A DNA stretch of 41,877 nucleotides from Bryobacterales bacterium (GTDB taxonomy: Bacteria > Acidobacteriota > Terriglobia > Bryobacterales > Bryobacteraceae). The translations under genes were made by a program, and so were the position numbers. Shown here one piece after another: positions 24,443-32,791 of the stretch. Under the pieces are notes generated by a model. That model saw nothing but the letters and a program-made list of their open reading frames with translations. It was not told the DNA's origin and searched no databases. The stretch is from NCBI GenBank assembly GCA_947446025.1, contig CANFEY010000044.1:1-41877 (forward strand), read 5' to 3'. Each line of letters begins with the position of its first letter. Position 1 is the first letter of the stretch.

Positions 24443-26212
24443 GTGCAACTCACCTTCGCGGATTGGACTGTCGTCGCGCTGTACTTCGCCTTCATGCTGG
24501 CGATTGGCCTCTATTACAAGTCGCGCGCCGCGTCGAGCTTTGAAGAATACTTCCTCTCCGGGCGCAATGTGCCGTGGTGGCTGGCGGGCACGTCAATGGT
24601 TGCGACCACATTCGCCGCCGACACGCCTCTTGCGGTCACCGGCATGGTTGCGGCCAACGGTATCGCGGGCAACTGGCTGTGGTGGTGCTTCGTTTCGAGC
24701 GGCATGCTCACGGTGTTCTTCTACGCGCGGCTGTGGCGGCGTTCGGGTGTTTCGACCGATATTGAGTTCGCTGAGATCCGCTACTCCGGAAAGCCCGCCG
24801 CCTTCCTGCGCGGCTTCCGCGCCATCTATCTGGGTATTCCGATCAACTGCATCATCCTCGGCTGGGTGAACAAGGCGATGGTCGATATTCTGTCTCTTGT
24901 TCTCGGCGTGAGCGAGTTGAACGCGCTTTTCCTCGTCATCGGGTTGATCGCGGTGACCAGCTTCATCTCTACGCTCTCCGGCCTATGGGGAGTGTTGGTC
25001 ACGGACATGGTCCAGTTCGTTCTGAAGATGGGAATGGTGATTGTGCTGGCGGTCTACGCGGTGCAAGCCGTAGGCGGCGTCGAAGCAATGAAGACGAAGC
25101 TTGCAGCGATTGACGTGCAACGCGGGGGCTCGGGATCGGTGCTGAACTTCGTGCCGGACCTCGACTCAACATGGATGCCGCTCATCACCTTCCTGGTCTA
25201 CATTTCGCTCAACTGGTGGGCAACCTGGTATCCCGGCGCGGAGCCCGGTGGCGGAGGCTACATTGCCCAGCGCATGTTGAGCGCGCGCGATGAGAAGCAT
25301 TCCCTGCTCGCCACGCTGTGGTTCAACGTGGCGCACTACGCGGTCCGGCCATGGCCGTGGATTCTGGTGGGGCTGGTCTCGCTCATCATGTTCCCGGGCC
25401 TGGAGCGCCCGGAGACCGGCTACATCCGCGTCATGATTGCGACCCTGCCGCCTTCGCTGCGCGGGCTGATGGTGGCGGGATTCGCCGCAGCGTACATGTC
25501 GACCATCGCCACGCAACTGAACTGGGGTGCCAGCTATCTGGTCAACGATTTCTACCGGCGCTTCTTACGCACCGATGCGAGCCAGCAGCATTACGTCAAC
25601 GCGTCCAAGGTTGCCACGGTGATGTTGACGATCATCTCCGCGGTGGTCACGTTCTATCTCGATTCCATTGCGGCGGCGTGGAAATACCTGCTGGTCACCG
25701 GCGCGGGCACAGGCGGAGTCCTGCTTCTGCGCTGGTATTGGTGGCGCATCAACGCATGGAGCGAAGTTTCGTCGATGGCGGTGGCGCTGGCGGTGTCGCT
25801 TACGCTGCAACTCGGCTTCGGCTACGACAGCGACAAGCCGGTGGACTTCGCGTGGTTGATGATCATCACCGTCGCAGTGACCACCGTGACGTGGCTTGCC
25901 GTGACCTTTCTTACGCAGCCCGAGCGGCAGGATGTGCTGATCGCCTTCTACCGTCGCACGCGGCCGTCCCGTTCGGGCTGGGCTCCCATCGCGCGGCTCG
26001 CGCCCGACGTCACCCCCTCTGGCGGCGGGCTCTCAAATCTGTTGTGCTGGGTAGGTGGATGCATGTTGATCTACGGAGCGTTGTTCGGGACAGGGAAGCT
26101 GATTCTGCATGAATTCAAGCAAGCGGTGGTGTTGCTCACGGTGGCGGCGGTGGGACTCGGAATCATCTACAGAGATCTTTCGCGGAGAGGGTGGAGTGCC
26201 GTCGTTGAGTAA
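24443..26212 (+). CDS. Sodium:solute symporter (SSS family)
   Basis: The 589-residue product has about 14 to 15 membrane helices and the SSS pattern. The N-terminal region has YYKSRAASSFEEYFLSGRNVPWWLAG and TTFAADTPLAVTGMVAANG, and a GGGYIAQRMLSARDEKHS loop follows later. The central AAAYMSTIATQLNWGASYLVNDFY contains the likely Na-binding serines and threonines. It should use the sodium gradient to import a solute. The neighbours (manA, an exported protein and a glucose dehydrogenase) suggest a sugar, but that is inference. Translation starts at GTG, placed by the consensus -10 and the first hydrophobic segment. Confidence 0.93.
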   Translation: MQLTFADWTVVALYFAFMLAIGLYYKSRAASSFEEYFLSGRNVPWWLAGTSMVATTFAADTPLAVTGMVAANGIAGNWLWWCFVSSGMLTVFFYARLWRRSGVSTDIEFAEIRYSGKPAAFLRGFRAIYLGIPINCIILGWVNKAMVDILSLVLGVSELNALFLVIGLIAVTSFISTLSGLWGVLVTDMVQFVLKMGMVIVLAVYAVQAVGGVEAMKTKLAAIDVQRGGSGSVLNFVPDLDSTWMPLITFLVYISLNWWATWYPGAEPGGGGYIAQRMLSARDEKHSLLATLWFNVAHYAVRPWPWILVGLVSLIMFPGLERPETGYIRVMIATLPPSLRGLMVAGFAAAYMSTIATQLNWGASYLVNDFYRRFLRTDASQQHYVNASKVATVMLTIISAVVTFYLDSIAAAWKYLLVTGAGTGGVLLLRWYWWRINAWSEVSSMAVALAVSLTLQLGFGYDSDKPVDFAWLMIITVAVTTVTWLAVTFLTQPERQDVLIAFYRRTRPSRSGWAPIARLAPDVTPSGGGLSNLLCWVGGCMLIYGALFGTGKLILHEFKQAVVLLTVAAVGLGIIYRDLSRRGWSAVVE

Positions 26213-27206
26213 AGTGCCGAGTAGATTTGTGTTGTTCTTCGTGTGTGCCGCGTTGTTTGCGGGGCCGTCGGAGTTCGGCCACCAGGAGCTGCGCGCGGCG
26301 CTGACGGAGCGGGGAATCAACCTCAACGTCACCACCGAACTGAACCTGGATCAGCCCGAGACGTTCCACATCTCGGCGGTGACCAGCACCTCGGCACGGA
26401 TCAGCGGCGGCGACTTGCGCGGCTTGATGTACGGGCTGCTCGAAGCTGCCGAGCAGATCCGCAACACGGGGAAGCTCACCGCGACGAACGGCGAACCCGG
26501 CCTCCGCCTGCGTTCCGTGCGCGTAGCGCCGCTCGATACAGACCTCGTCGTGCTCGGGTTCTTCGGCGTGGACCGCTGGACGAAATTCTTTCAGATGCTG
26601 GCGCGTAACCGGATCAACCGCGCGACGCTGGTGCTGCCGCCGGAAAAATGGGAAGGCGACCGCATCCGCATGCTCTCCATGCTGGCCAAGGATTACGGCG
26701 TGGACTTCAATATGGGCGTGCGCGGTGCGCTGAGTCCGCGCCTGGGAGCGCAACTGCGGAAGATGTTGACCGAGTGCGTGCTGGTGCGCGGGGTGGAGCT
26801 GGAAGCGGGCCGCGAGCCGGTGGACTACTTCCGGACCAACGTCTTCGCTCCCCTGGCGGAAGCCGGAAGGCGCGTGACGCTGGACCTGCGCGGCGTTGAT
26901 GCGCGGTCTGATGTGTTGCGGGCCGCTGTAGCAGCAGGCGTTGTGCTCGATGTTGCCAGCCGCACGTCCGCGGCGGCACTCGGTAATTCATTCCATGCGG
27001 TAGCATCTCCGGAGAGCGAACCCGACACCGTGCGTGCCCGTCTCAATATTCTAGCGAGTGCGGGCGCAACTGGATTCGAAGTGGACCTGGCCGGTGTCAA
27101 CGTTGAAGGCTACGAACGGGTGTATTGGACCTGGGGCCGGGCCGGCTACGCCTACCGGACGGCCGGAATGTCCGCTGGAAAAGCCACGTCGAAGAGTAAG
27201 AAATAG
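26196..27206 (+). CDS. Exported protein resembling the N-terminal part of a glycoside hydrolase
   Basis: The protein (336 residues) has a signal peptide (start VPSLSKVPSRFVLFFVCAALFAG). An alpha/beta N-terminal domain ends in ARISGGDLRGLMYGLLEAAEQI. That motif resembles the domain placed before the barrel in alpha-glucuronidases and hexosaminidases. A truncated barrel-like region follows (WTKFFQMLARNRINRATLVLP), but no acid/base pair can be named. The ending is Lys-rich. GGAGAGG precedes the GTG at 26196, which overlaps the symporter gene by 17 nt. Its place between a symporter and a dehydrogenase suggests carbohydrate handling. The function is not established. Confidence 0.7.
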   Translation: MPSLSKVPSRFVLFFVCAALFAGPSEFGHQELRAALTERGINLNVTTELNLDQPETFHISAVTSTSARISGGDLRGLMYGLLEAAEQIRNTGKLTATNGEPGLRLRSVRVAPLDTDLVVLGFFGVDRWTKFFQMLARNRINRATLVLPPEKWEGDRIRMLSMLAKDYGVDFNMGVRGALSPRLGAQLRKMLTECVLVRGVELEAGREPVDYFRTNVFAPLAEAGRRVTLDLRGVDARSDVLRAAVAAGVVLDVASRTSAAALGNSFHAVASPESEPDTVRARLNILASAGATGFEVDLAGVNVEGYERVYWTWGRAGYAYRTAGMSAGKATSKSKK

Positions 27207-27215
27207 GAGGCCGCC

Positions 27216-28325
27216 ATGAAAGCTGTCGGAGTGTTTCCTGCCGAACGCCGCTTTGAGGTTGTCGATCATCCCGAGCCGGGCATCATGGGTGCTATGGACG
27301 TCAAGCTCCGCATGCTGGAAGTCGGCATCTGCGGTACCGATAAAGAGATCGTGCGCTTCGAGTACGGCAATCCGCCGGAGGGTTCGCACTATTTGATCCT
27401 GGGGCATGAGTCGCTGGGCGAAGTTGTGGAAGTGGGCTCAGCTGTGACGGCGCTGATGCCGGGAGATCTTGCGGTGCCCACGGTCCGGCGGCCTTGTTCT
27501 CAGCTCACGTGCGCGGCGTGCCGAGGCGGGCGGCAAGACTTCTGTTTCACCGGCGGCTTCACGGAACGCGGGATCAACGGCCGGCATGGCTTCATGGCGG
27601 AATACATCGTGGAAGGCGCGCTGAATCTGAATCTGGTGCCGCGCAAGCTGCGCGATGTGGCGGTGCTGGTGGAACCGCTCACCATTGCGGAGAAAGGTAT
27701 GACGCAACTGTGGCAGGTGCAGCAGCGGTTGCCGTGGACGCAGAACGGTCCGGATCAGCCGCGCGGTGAGGGATTGCGCGCCGTGGTGTTGGGAGGCGGT
27801 CCGGTGGGGTTGTTGGGCGCGATGAAGCTGGTGCTGGAGGGATTCGAAACGTTCGTGTATTCGCTGTCACCTCCGGGGAGCGATTTGGCGGGCATGGCGG
27901 CGGGCTTCGGCGCGAAGTTCGTGCCTGCGGAGACGGTGAGCGTGGCGCAGATGGCGGAGATCGTGGGCAACATCGATGTGGTGTATGAGGCTACTGGCGT
28001 GTCATCTCTTTCGTATGAGGTGATGAAGTATCTGGGGACCAACGGTGCGTTCATCTTGACCGGTGTGCCCGCGCTGAAGGGGCCGAAGCCTGTGGATGCG
28101 GACCTGCTAATGCGCAATCAGGTGCTGAAGAACCAGGTGGTGATTGGCACGGTGAACGCGAGCAAGCAGAGCTTCGCCGACGCGATTGCGGACATCGGAC
28201 AGTTTTATCAGCGGTGGCCGAAGGCCGTGGGGTCGCTGATTACGCACCGGTTTCCGATTGACGAGGTGCGAGAACCGCTCGCGGGGAACGCGGGCGGGAT
28301 CAAGAGCATTTTGACAATCGGATAA
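27216..28325 (+). CDS. Zinc-dependent glucose 1-dehydrogenase-like enzyme
   Basis: The 369-residue enzyme belongs to the medium-chain dehydrogenases. Its pattern is that of the archaeal-type glucose dehydrogenase: LEVGICGTDKEIVRFEYG (catalytic zinc Cys), LGHESLGEVVEVG, a structural zinc lobe CSQLTCAACRGGRQDFC, and the nucleotide-binding loop VLGGGPVGLLGAMKL. It would oxidise glucose or a similar aldose to the lactone with NAD(P). AGGAGG lies just ahead of the ATG, 9 nt after the upstream gene, so it is in the symporter operon. The sugar specificity is not proven. Confidence 0.88.
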   Translation: MKAVGVFPAERRFEVVDHPEPGIMGAMDVKLRMLEVGICGTDKEIVRFEYGNPPEGSHYLILGHESLGEVVEVGSAVTALMPGDLAVPTVRRPCSQLTCAACRGGRQDFCFTGGFTERGINGRHGFMAEYIVEGALNLNLVPRKLRDVAVLVEPLTIAEKGMTQLWQVQQRLPWTQNGPDQPRGEGLRAVVLGGGPVGLLGAMKLVLEGFETFVYSLSPPGSDLAGMAAGFGAKFVPAETVSVAQMAEIVGNIDVVYEATGVSSLSYEVMKYLGTNGAFILTGVPALKGPKPVDADLLMRNQVLKNQVVIGTVNASKQSFADAIADIGQFYQRWPKAVGSLITHRFPIDEVREPLAGNAGGIKSILTIG

Positions 28326-28355
28326 ATGGACTCAACGAAATTCCCGCGCGCAACG

Positions 28356-28361
28356 TATAAC
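28356..28361 (+). promoter_or_regulatory. Possible -10 element before the ECF sigma gene
   Basis: TATAAC ends 11 nt before the ATG at 28373, giving a leader of about 5 nt. It leaves only 2 nt before the GTG at 28364, which supports the ATG as the start. No clear ECF-type -35 was found. Confidence 0.35.
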
Positions 28362-28372
28362 ATGTGTACGTG

Positions 28373-28894
28373 ATGCACGCGGGAGAACTCACACTGCCGA
28401 TCCGGGTTGCAGCCGAAAGTCAGCCGAACTTTGAGGAGCTGATGGCTGCACACCAGCAGCGCGTGCTACGGACGGCGTATCGTCTGCTGGGGCGGATGGA
28501 AGATGCTCAGGATGCGGCGCAGGAAGTATTCCTGAGGTTGCTGCGGAACATGGACCGGCTCGACGGCGATCCTGCGGCATGGCTGTACCGTGTCACCGTG
28601 AATGTGTGCAACGACCAGTTCCGCCGCAAGCTGGTAGTGGTGGATGCGCCGGAGCGCGCGGACCAGCAACCGCGCGCAGACCACCTCATCGAAATGGACG
28701 AGCGCAAGGCGCTGCTGATGGCGGGACTCGCGACGCTGGCCGAACGCGAGCGCGCGGCGGTGGTGCTCCGGGACATCGAGGGGCTGACGACGCGGGAGGT
28801 GGCGGTGATCCTGGGCGTGGAAGAAGTGACGGTGCGGAGCCAAATCTGCGGGGCTCGGATGAAGTTGGCGAAGTATGTGAGGGGTGCGCGATGA
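28373..28894 (+). CDS. ECF RNA polymerase sigma factor
   Basis: The 173-residue product is a group IV sigma factor. Region 2 is FEELMAAHQQRVLRTAYRLLGRMEDAQDAAQEVFLRLLRNM, then DPAAWLYRVTVNVCNDQFRR. Region 4 is LAERERAAVVLRDIEGLTTREVAVILGVEEVTVRSQICGARMKL. It would direct polymerase to a small regulon that probably includes its own operon. The stop overlaps the start of a zinc-finger membrane protein (ATGA), the usual arrangement with an anti-sigma factor. I prefer the ATG at 28373 over the in-frame GTG at 28364. Confidence 0.93.
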   Translation: MHAGELTLPIRVAAESQPNFEELMAAHQQRVLRTAYRLLGRMEDAQDAAQEVFLRLLRNMDRLDGDPAAWLYRVTVNVCNDQFRRKLVVVDAPERADQQPRADHLIEMDERKALLMAGLATLAERERAAVVLRDIEGLTTREVAVILGVEEVTVRSQICGARMKLAKYVRGAR

Positions 28895-29337
28895 CGTGTA
28901 GTGAATGCCAAGTTCAGATTTTCGATGGCCAGCTGGATCGTGACGCGGTGGTTCACCTGACCGCATGCGACGACTGCCACGAGTTGGATCGCGAGGTGCG
29001 CTTGAATGCGTCGGCGCTGGCGTCGATGCGCGAGGATGTGTTGCCGGTGCGTCGGGCGCGGAGGTGGCCGTGGATGGTCGCAGTTGCTGCGGCGGCTCTC
29101 ATGCTTGTATGGTCGAATACGAAACCGGTGGTGGTCCCGCAGCCGGTCGCGGTTGTACAGCCGGAGCCTGTGGCCGCAGCGTTGCCGGTGCCAGTGAAAC
29201 CGGTGCGGGTGCGCCGGGCGCGACCGGCCAATCCAGCGCCGCCCGCCGAGCCGTTACTGGTGAAGTTCTTTTCCGACGATCCCGACGTCGTCATTTATTG
29301 GCTGGTTGATCCGGTACAGGGAGAACAAGCGTTATGA
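28891..29337 (+). CDS. Anti-sigma factor with zinc-finger N-terminus
   Basis: The product (148 residues) begins MTCSECQVQIFDGQLDRDAVVHLTACDDC. The His and three or four Cys residues match the zinc-binding anti-sigma domain (H-x3-C-x2-C, HLTACDDC). One membrane helix (WMVAVAAAALMLVW near residue 60) follows, then a Pro/Val-rich periplasmic stretch and a short end with KFFSDDPDVVIYWLVDP. It should hold the sigma factor at the membrane until a signal releases it. It overlaps both neighbours by 4 nt. The C-terminal motif about DPDVVIYWLVD is typical of this acidobacterial subset. Confidence 0.88.
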   Translation: MTCSECQVQIFDGQLDRDAVVHLTACDDCHELDREVRLNASALASMREDVLPVRRARRWPWMVAVAAAALMLVWSNTKPVVVPQPVAVVQPEPVAAALPVPVKPVRVRRARPANPAPPAEPLLVKFFSDDPDVVIYWLVDPVQGEQAL

Positions 29338-30044
29338 AAAAGTTGATCCTGATTCTTGCCGCTGCGATGGCGTACGGACAGGGGCCTGGTCCGCTCGCAG
29401 GGTTTGAGGCAGTCCGAGTGATTGAGGTGCGCAATGCGGATCCCGAAAGCATCGTGAACACTCTTAGTGCGGTGATGCCGGGAATCAGCCGGAATGGGCG
29501 GATGCTGGTGGTGCGCGGGTCGGAGTCCGTGGTGACGATGATTGAAGATGCGGTGAAGAAGTTGGATGTGGCCCCGCCGCCGCCGGCTGGAATGCAGCGC
29601 GTTGCAAACGTTGAGTTCACGTTTCAGCTGTTATACGGATCGGCTCAGGAGGGTTCGGGTACGATTCCCAGCGATCTCGAGGCCACCGTGCGCCAACTGC
29701 GTGCGCTGTTTCCCTACAAGAACTACCGCGTCTTGGATACCCAGGTGTTGCGGGGGCGCGACGGCGCCGCCGTTGAGTTTTCCGGCACGCTTCCCGGCAG
29801 CGATGCTGTGTACACCTTGAAATATACGCCGCGCGTCAGTCCAGGTGCGGCTCCTCGATCAGTCCGCGCTCAGATGCTCCAGTTCAGCGCAAGAATGAAG
29901 GTGTCGCCGGGTCAATTTGTTCCGACCGCGATCATCACCGACGTGGATGCCCGCGAGGGCCAGAAGACTGTGGTCGGCAAGTCCAACGTCACGGGCACCG
30001 ACGATGCGATCATCCTGGTGCTCACGGTGAAGGTGATCGAATAA
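29334..30044 (+). CDS. Exported protein with secretin-N-like domain
   Basis: The 236-residue product has a signal peptide (MKKLILILAAAMAYG). A secretin N1-like fold follows near residues 25-80, with VRVIEVRNADPESIVNTLSAVMP, then SRNGRMLVVRGSESVVTMIEDAVKKLD. A second beta-rich part ends AIILVLTVKVIE. There is no secretin pore domain, so it is a stand-alone relative. It starts with a 4-nt overlap in the anti-sigma gene and is probably part of the sigma regulon or a sensor for it. Function unknown. Confidence 0.8.
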   Translation: MKKLILILAAAMAYGQGPGPLAGFEAVRVIEVRNADPESIVNTLSAVMPGISRNGRMLVVRGSESVVTMIEDAVKKLDVAPPPPAGMQRVANVEFTFQLLYGSAQEGSGTIPSDLEATVRQLRALFPYKNYRVLDTQVLRGRDGAAVEFSGTLPGSDAVYTLKYTPRVSPGAAPRSVRAQMLQFSARMKVSPGQFVPTAIITDVDAREGQKTVVGKSNVTGTDDAIILVLTVKVIE

Positions 30045-30047
30045 GCG

Positions 30048-30335
30048 TTAGCTGACGAAACCCTTCCAGGTTGCGCCGCGCTCGTCGCGTAAGGTGACGG
30101 ACTCGCCTTCGGCGATGCCCACTAGCGACTTACCTTTGCCGCTGCGGAAGCGGTAGACGACCGAGTTATCGGGGTTGCGGGTGGCCGAACCCATCCACAC
30201 GTTGCCGTACTCGTCCTTCAATTTGATGTTGTCGCCGTGGCCGTAGCCGGCTACTCGGGTTTTCGTCTTCTCTTCTTCCAGGTGAAAGTAGCCGCCGGGT
30301 TGCGAACTCAATCTACGCTGGTTGGTGAAGATCAC
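30048..30335 (-). CDS. Small protein of unknown function
   Basis: The 95-residue product is hydrophilic, with a likely all-beta fold of two similar halves: NIKLKDEYGNVWMGSATRNPDN, then SVTLRDERGATWKGFVS. No signal peptide and no known domain were recognised. It starts with GTG at 30335. A GATAAT hexamer lies 5 nt ahead on the coding strand. The gene converges on the secretin-N-like gene with 3 nt between. The internal repeat and the regular composition support a real gene. Confidence 0.6.
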   Translation of the reverse strand: MIFTNQRRLSSQPGGYFHLEEEKTKTRVAGYGHGDNIKLKDEYGNVWMGSATRNPDNSVVYRFRSGKGKSLVGIAEGESVTLRDERGATWKGFVS

Positions 30336-30387
30336 GCTCTATTATCGAGCGCGGGCGCGGCACTAGCGATAGGGTGTCCGCCTTAAT

Positions 30388-30393
30388 TAGACT
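30388..30393 (+). promoter_or_regulatory. TANNNT -10 element before dtd
   Basis: TAGACT ends 6 nt before the ATG at 30400, with no Shine-Dalgarno. It is the same hexamer as at 14743-14748 and fits a leaderless transcript. Confidence 0.5.
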
Positions 30394-30399
30394 CGGGTA

Positions 30400-30852
30400 A
30401 TGCGAGTGGTTGTGCAGAGAGTTACTTACGCAAAGGTCGAGGTGGACGCGCGCGTTGTCGGGAAGATTGGGCGGGGGATGCTGGTGCTGCTCGGCGTGGC
30501 GAAGGGCGACACGGCGGCGGATGCGGATTACCTGGCGGCGAAGATTTCGCAGCTGCGGATTTTTTCCGATGACGCGGGAAAGATGAATCTCAGCGTGACT
30601 GAGGCGGGCGGCGCGATGCTGGTGGTCTCGCAATTCACGTTGTATGGAGATTGCCGGAAGGGGCGGCGACCGGGGTTCGATGCTACAGCACTGCCGGAGG
30701 ATGCTCGGGCGCTGTACGAATATTTCGTGGAGACGGTGCGGAGGACCGGGCTTCGGGTGGAGACGGGCGTGTTTCAGGCGGACATGGCGGTGAGTCTGCT
30801 GAACGATGGTCCGGTGACGTTTATCGTGGAGAGCCCCAGTCGAAACGCTTGA
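30400..30852 (+). CDS. dtd: D-aminoacyl-tRNA deacylase
   Basis: Dtd removes D-amino acids, and glycine from tRNA-Ala, which keeps translation accurate. The 150 residues include [16 protein letters not shown], the [18 protein letters not shown] motif and the [13 protein letters not shown] motif. The SQFTL and NxGPVT loops form the active site. Length and order are normal. The last 32 nt overlap the 3' end of cbiO on the opposite strand. Confidence 0.95.
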   Translation: MRVVVQRVTYAKVEVDARVVGKIGRGMLVLLGVAKGDTAADADYLAAKISQLRIFSDDAGKMNLSVTEAGGAMLVVSQFTLYGDCRKGRRPGFDATALPEDARALYEYFVETVRRTGLRVETGVFQADMAVSLLNDGPVTFIVESPSRNA

Positions 30853-31474
30853 CGATGTCGGCGACGGGGCCGTCGGCGGTGGCGCGGCCTTGGTCGAAGA
30901 AAACGGCTCGGGTGGCTAGAGCTTGGGCGAAGGGGATGTTGTGGGTGACTAGGAGCATGGCCTGCGGCAGGGTTCTCAGCAACTGCACGAGGGCGCGTTC
31001 GGCGGGTGGGTCGAGGGATGTGGTGGGTTCGTCGAAGATGAGCAGGTCGGGCTGCATGGCTAGGACTCCCGCGATGGCGGCGCGGCGCTTTTCACCGGCG
31101 CTGAGGTGGTAGGGGGCTTTGGCGGCAGCGTGGGTCATGCCGACTTGATCGAGCGCTTGCTGTGCGAGGGCGCGGGCCTCGTCCGGGGTGCAGCCTTGGT
31201 TGAGCGGGCCGAAACAGACGTCTTCGAGGACCGTCGGCATGAAGAGCTGGTCGTCCGAGTTTTGGAAGACTACGCCGGCCTTCCCGTGGATGGTGATGGC
31301 GCCTTCCCCCTTGAGCAGGCCGGCGAGCTGCAGAACAAAGGTTGTTTTACCGGAGCCGTTGGGTCCCAGCAGCGCTACGCACTCGCCCGGCTGCATATGG
31401 AAGTCGACGCCGCGCAGGGCTTCGGTGGCGTCGGGGTAGCGGTAGCGGAGATCGCGGACGTCGACAAGTCTCAT
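30821..31474 (-). CDS. cbiO: ECF transporter ATPase CbiO-type
   Basis: The 217-residue ATPase drives the metal importer encoded upstream. It has [18 protein letters not shown] (Walker A), [27 protein letters not shown] (Q-loop, typical of CbiO and EcfA), [16 protein letters not shown] (signature), [12 protein letters not shown] (Walker B) and LLVTHN. It is shorter than usual (about 270) because the C-terminal extension is missing. The ATG at 31474 overlaps the cbiQ stop (ATGA). A much longer open frame covers cbiQ in another reading frame and is not coding. The 3' end overlaps dtd. Confidence 0.93.
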   Translation of the reverse strand: MRLVDVRDLRYRYPDATEALRGVDFHMQPGECVALLGPNGSGKTTFVLQLAGLLKGEGAITIHGKAGVVFQNSDDQLFMPTVLEDVCFGPLNQGCTPDEARALAQQALDQVGMTHAAAKAPYHLSAGEKRRAAIAGVLAMQPDLLIFDEPTTSLDPPAERALVQLLRTLPQAMLLVTHNIPFAQALATRAVFFDQGRATADGPVADIVKRFDWGSPR

Positions 31475-32037
31475 GACGCTTGGTAGCCGCGGGCGAGCAT
31501 GGCCTGGTGGACGGATTCGGCCCGGTGCCAACTGCGTGCGAAGAGGACGGCAATGGCTCCGGCGGCGGCGGTGAAGCGGAACCCCCCGCGTGCTCGGGCC
31601 GCGGTGGTGATGGAGTGGGCCTCTTCGGCTAGGACGAAGAGGTAGCGATAGACGAATTCGATGGTAGACACCAGCGTTGCCGGGACGCCAATGCGGCGGA
31701 GGGTGGCGGTCCAGGCGGGGAGCGGGGTTGTCGCGGCGAAGAGGAGGGCGGCTAGGGCGGAGAGGTAGGTTTTGGTGAGGAGTGTCGCTGCTCGCGCGGG
31801 GTCCGCTAGGGCGAGCAGGGCGGCGAAGGGGAGCACGAAGGCGGATCGCTTGAGCACCGCTAGCGCGGGTAGTTTCGAGTAGCTCAGTGCCAGGAGAATG
31901 ATCGCCGCTGGGAGTAGGATGGGAGAGAGAGAGATCGCCGCGAGCGTGCCAAAGAGCGCGCCGAGTTTGGGGCCGGCGGGGATAGCATGGAGAGGACCGC
32001 GGCGGCGGCTCCATTGATCGATGACGAGGTGGCGCAC
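31471..32037 (-). CDS. cbiQ: ECF transporter transmembrane subunit CbiQ-type
   Basis: The protein (188 residues) is the T component that couples the ATPase to the substrate-binding membrane subunit. It has four to five helices, and the cytoplasmic coupling motifs are visible as ITTAARARGGF and HRAESVHQAMLARGY (the Ala-Arg-Gly motifs). The GTG at 32037 follows the cbiMN stop after 2 nt. The protein is about 40 residues shorter than most CbiQ. The metal is cobalt or nickel. Confidence 0.88.
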   Translation of the reverse strand: MRHLVIDQWSRRRGPLHAIPAGPKLGALFGTLAAISLSPILLPAAIILLALSYSKLPALAVLKRSAFVLPFAALLALADPARAATLLTKTYLSALAALLFAATTPLPAWTATLRRIGVPATLVSTIEFVYRYLFVLAEEAHSITTAARARGGFRFTAAAGAIAVLFARSWHRAESVHQAMLARGYQAS

Positions 32038-32039
32038 GG

Positions 32040-32774
32040 TTAACGTCCCAGGCCGATGTCGGTGGCGAGGCGTTGCAGGCTATCGGGGGCGGAGGAGGAG
32101 ATCCAGGCACCTCCGGTGGCCAGGAGCAGAGCAGCGCAGGCGAATACGGCGGTGGCGGGGCGGGACAGCCTCGGTGTTGGGAGCGCTTGCGGGCTGAGGC
32201 GCTCAATGGCTCGCACAGCGGCGACGGTGATCGCGCCTTCGAGGGCTGCGGTGATGGCGAAGAGGGTGCAGGCGATCCACAGGGGGCGGCCAGTGATCGC
32301 GACGCCAGAGAGGGTGAGTTGGCCGAGCACGAGGGCGGCGGTGGTGAGGACGCTGAGCGCTCCGCCTAGGAAGAGGGGCGCGGGGCCGCGACCGAAGAGG
32401 CGTGTGGGGAGATAGCCTGCGAAGACGCCGGCGAGGGCCATATTGAAGATGTTGGCTCCCAGGGCGAGGACTCCGCCGTCTTGGAAGAGCAGCGCTTGCA
32501 GGATGAGTACTGCGGTCATCACGAGCGCGGCGGGGGCTGGTCCCAGGATGACGGCGAGGAGAGAACCGCCGAGCAGGTGGCCGCTGGCGCCGAAGCCGAC
32601 GGGGACGTTGACCATTTGGGCGGCGAAGACGAAAGCTCCCATGACGCCGAGCAGGGGGATGCGGCCGGCGGGCTCGGGGCGGGCTCGGCGGGCCACCCAG
32701 CCGATGGCGGGAATGCTGAGGGCATCCAGGCTGAGCCAAACGGGCGGCGACAGAAATCCGTCGGGGATATGCAT
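32040..32774 (-). CDS. cbiM: Cobalt/nickel ECF substrate-binding subunit CbiM with CbiN-like tail
   Basis: The 244-residue protein binds the metal ion and starts with the required MHIPDGF, whose N-terminal Met-His coordinates the metal. Six to seven helices follow, with VNVPVGFGASGHLLGGSLLAVILG. At the C-terminus a further helix and SSSAPDSLQRL resemble the PDGLE/CbiN domain, so the gene looks like a cbiMN fusion. No cobalamin riboswitch lies in the 41 nt between this gene and acpS. Cobalt is therefore not favoured over nickel. A TATAGT on the coding strand ends 9 nt before the ATG. Confidence 0.92.
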   Translation of the reverse strand: MHIPDGFLSPPVWLSLDALSIPAIGWVARRARPEPAGRIPLLGVMGAFVFAAQMVNVPVGFGASGHLLGGSLLAVILGPAPAALVMTAVLILQALLFQDGGVLALGANIFNMALAGVFAGYLPTRLFGRGPAPLFLGGALSVLTTAALVLGQLTLSGVAITGRPLWIACTLFAITAALEGAITVAAVRAIERLSPQALPTPRLSRPATAVFACAALLLATGGAWISSSAPDSLQRLATDIGLGR

Positions 32775-32783
32775 GGGGGAACT

Positions 32784-32791
32784 ACTATAGT
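32784..32791. promoter_or_regulatory. Palindromic -10 shared by divergent cbiM and acpS
   Basis: ACTATAGT is its own reverse complement and reads TATAGT on both strands (32786-32791 plus, 32789-32784 minus). It lies 9 nt before the cbiM ATG on one strand and about 24 nt before the acpS GTG on the other. The intergenic gap is only 41 nt, so the two promoters must overlap. Confidence 0.5.

Noticed and set aside
29020-29260. Pro/Val repeat in the anti-sigma gene considered as a DNA repeat
   Set aside because: The repeat is irregular at the DNA level and simply reflects a Pro-rich periplasmic linker.
31475-32206. Long open frame reading through cbiQ on the minus strand ahead of cbiO
   Set aside because: It is a Pro/Arg-rich shadow in another frame. 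The real cbiQ and cbiM frames carry the family motifs.
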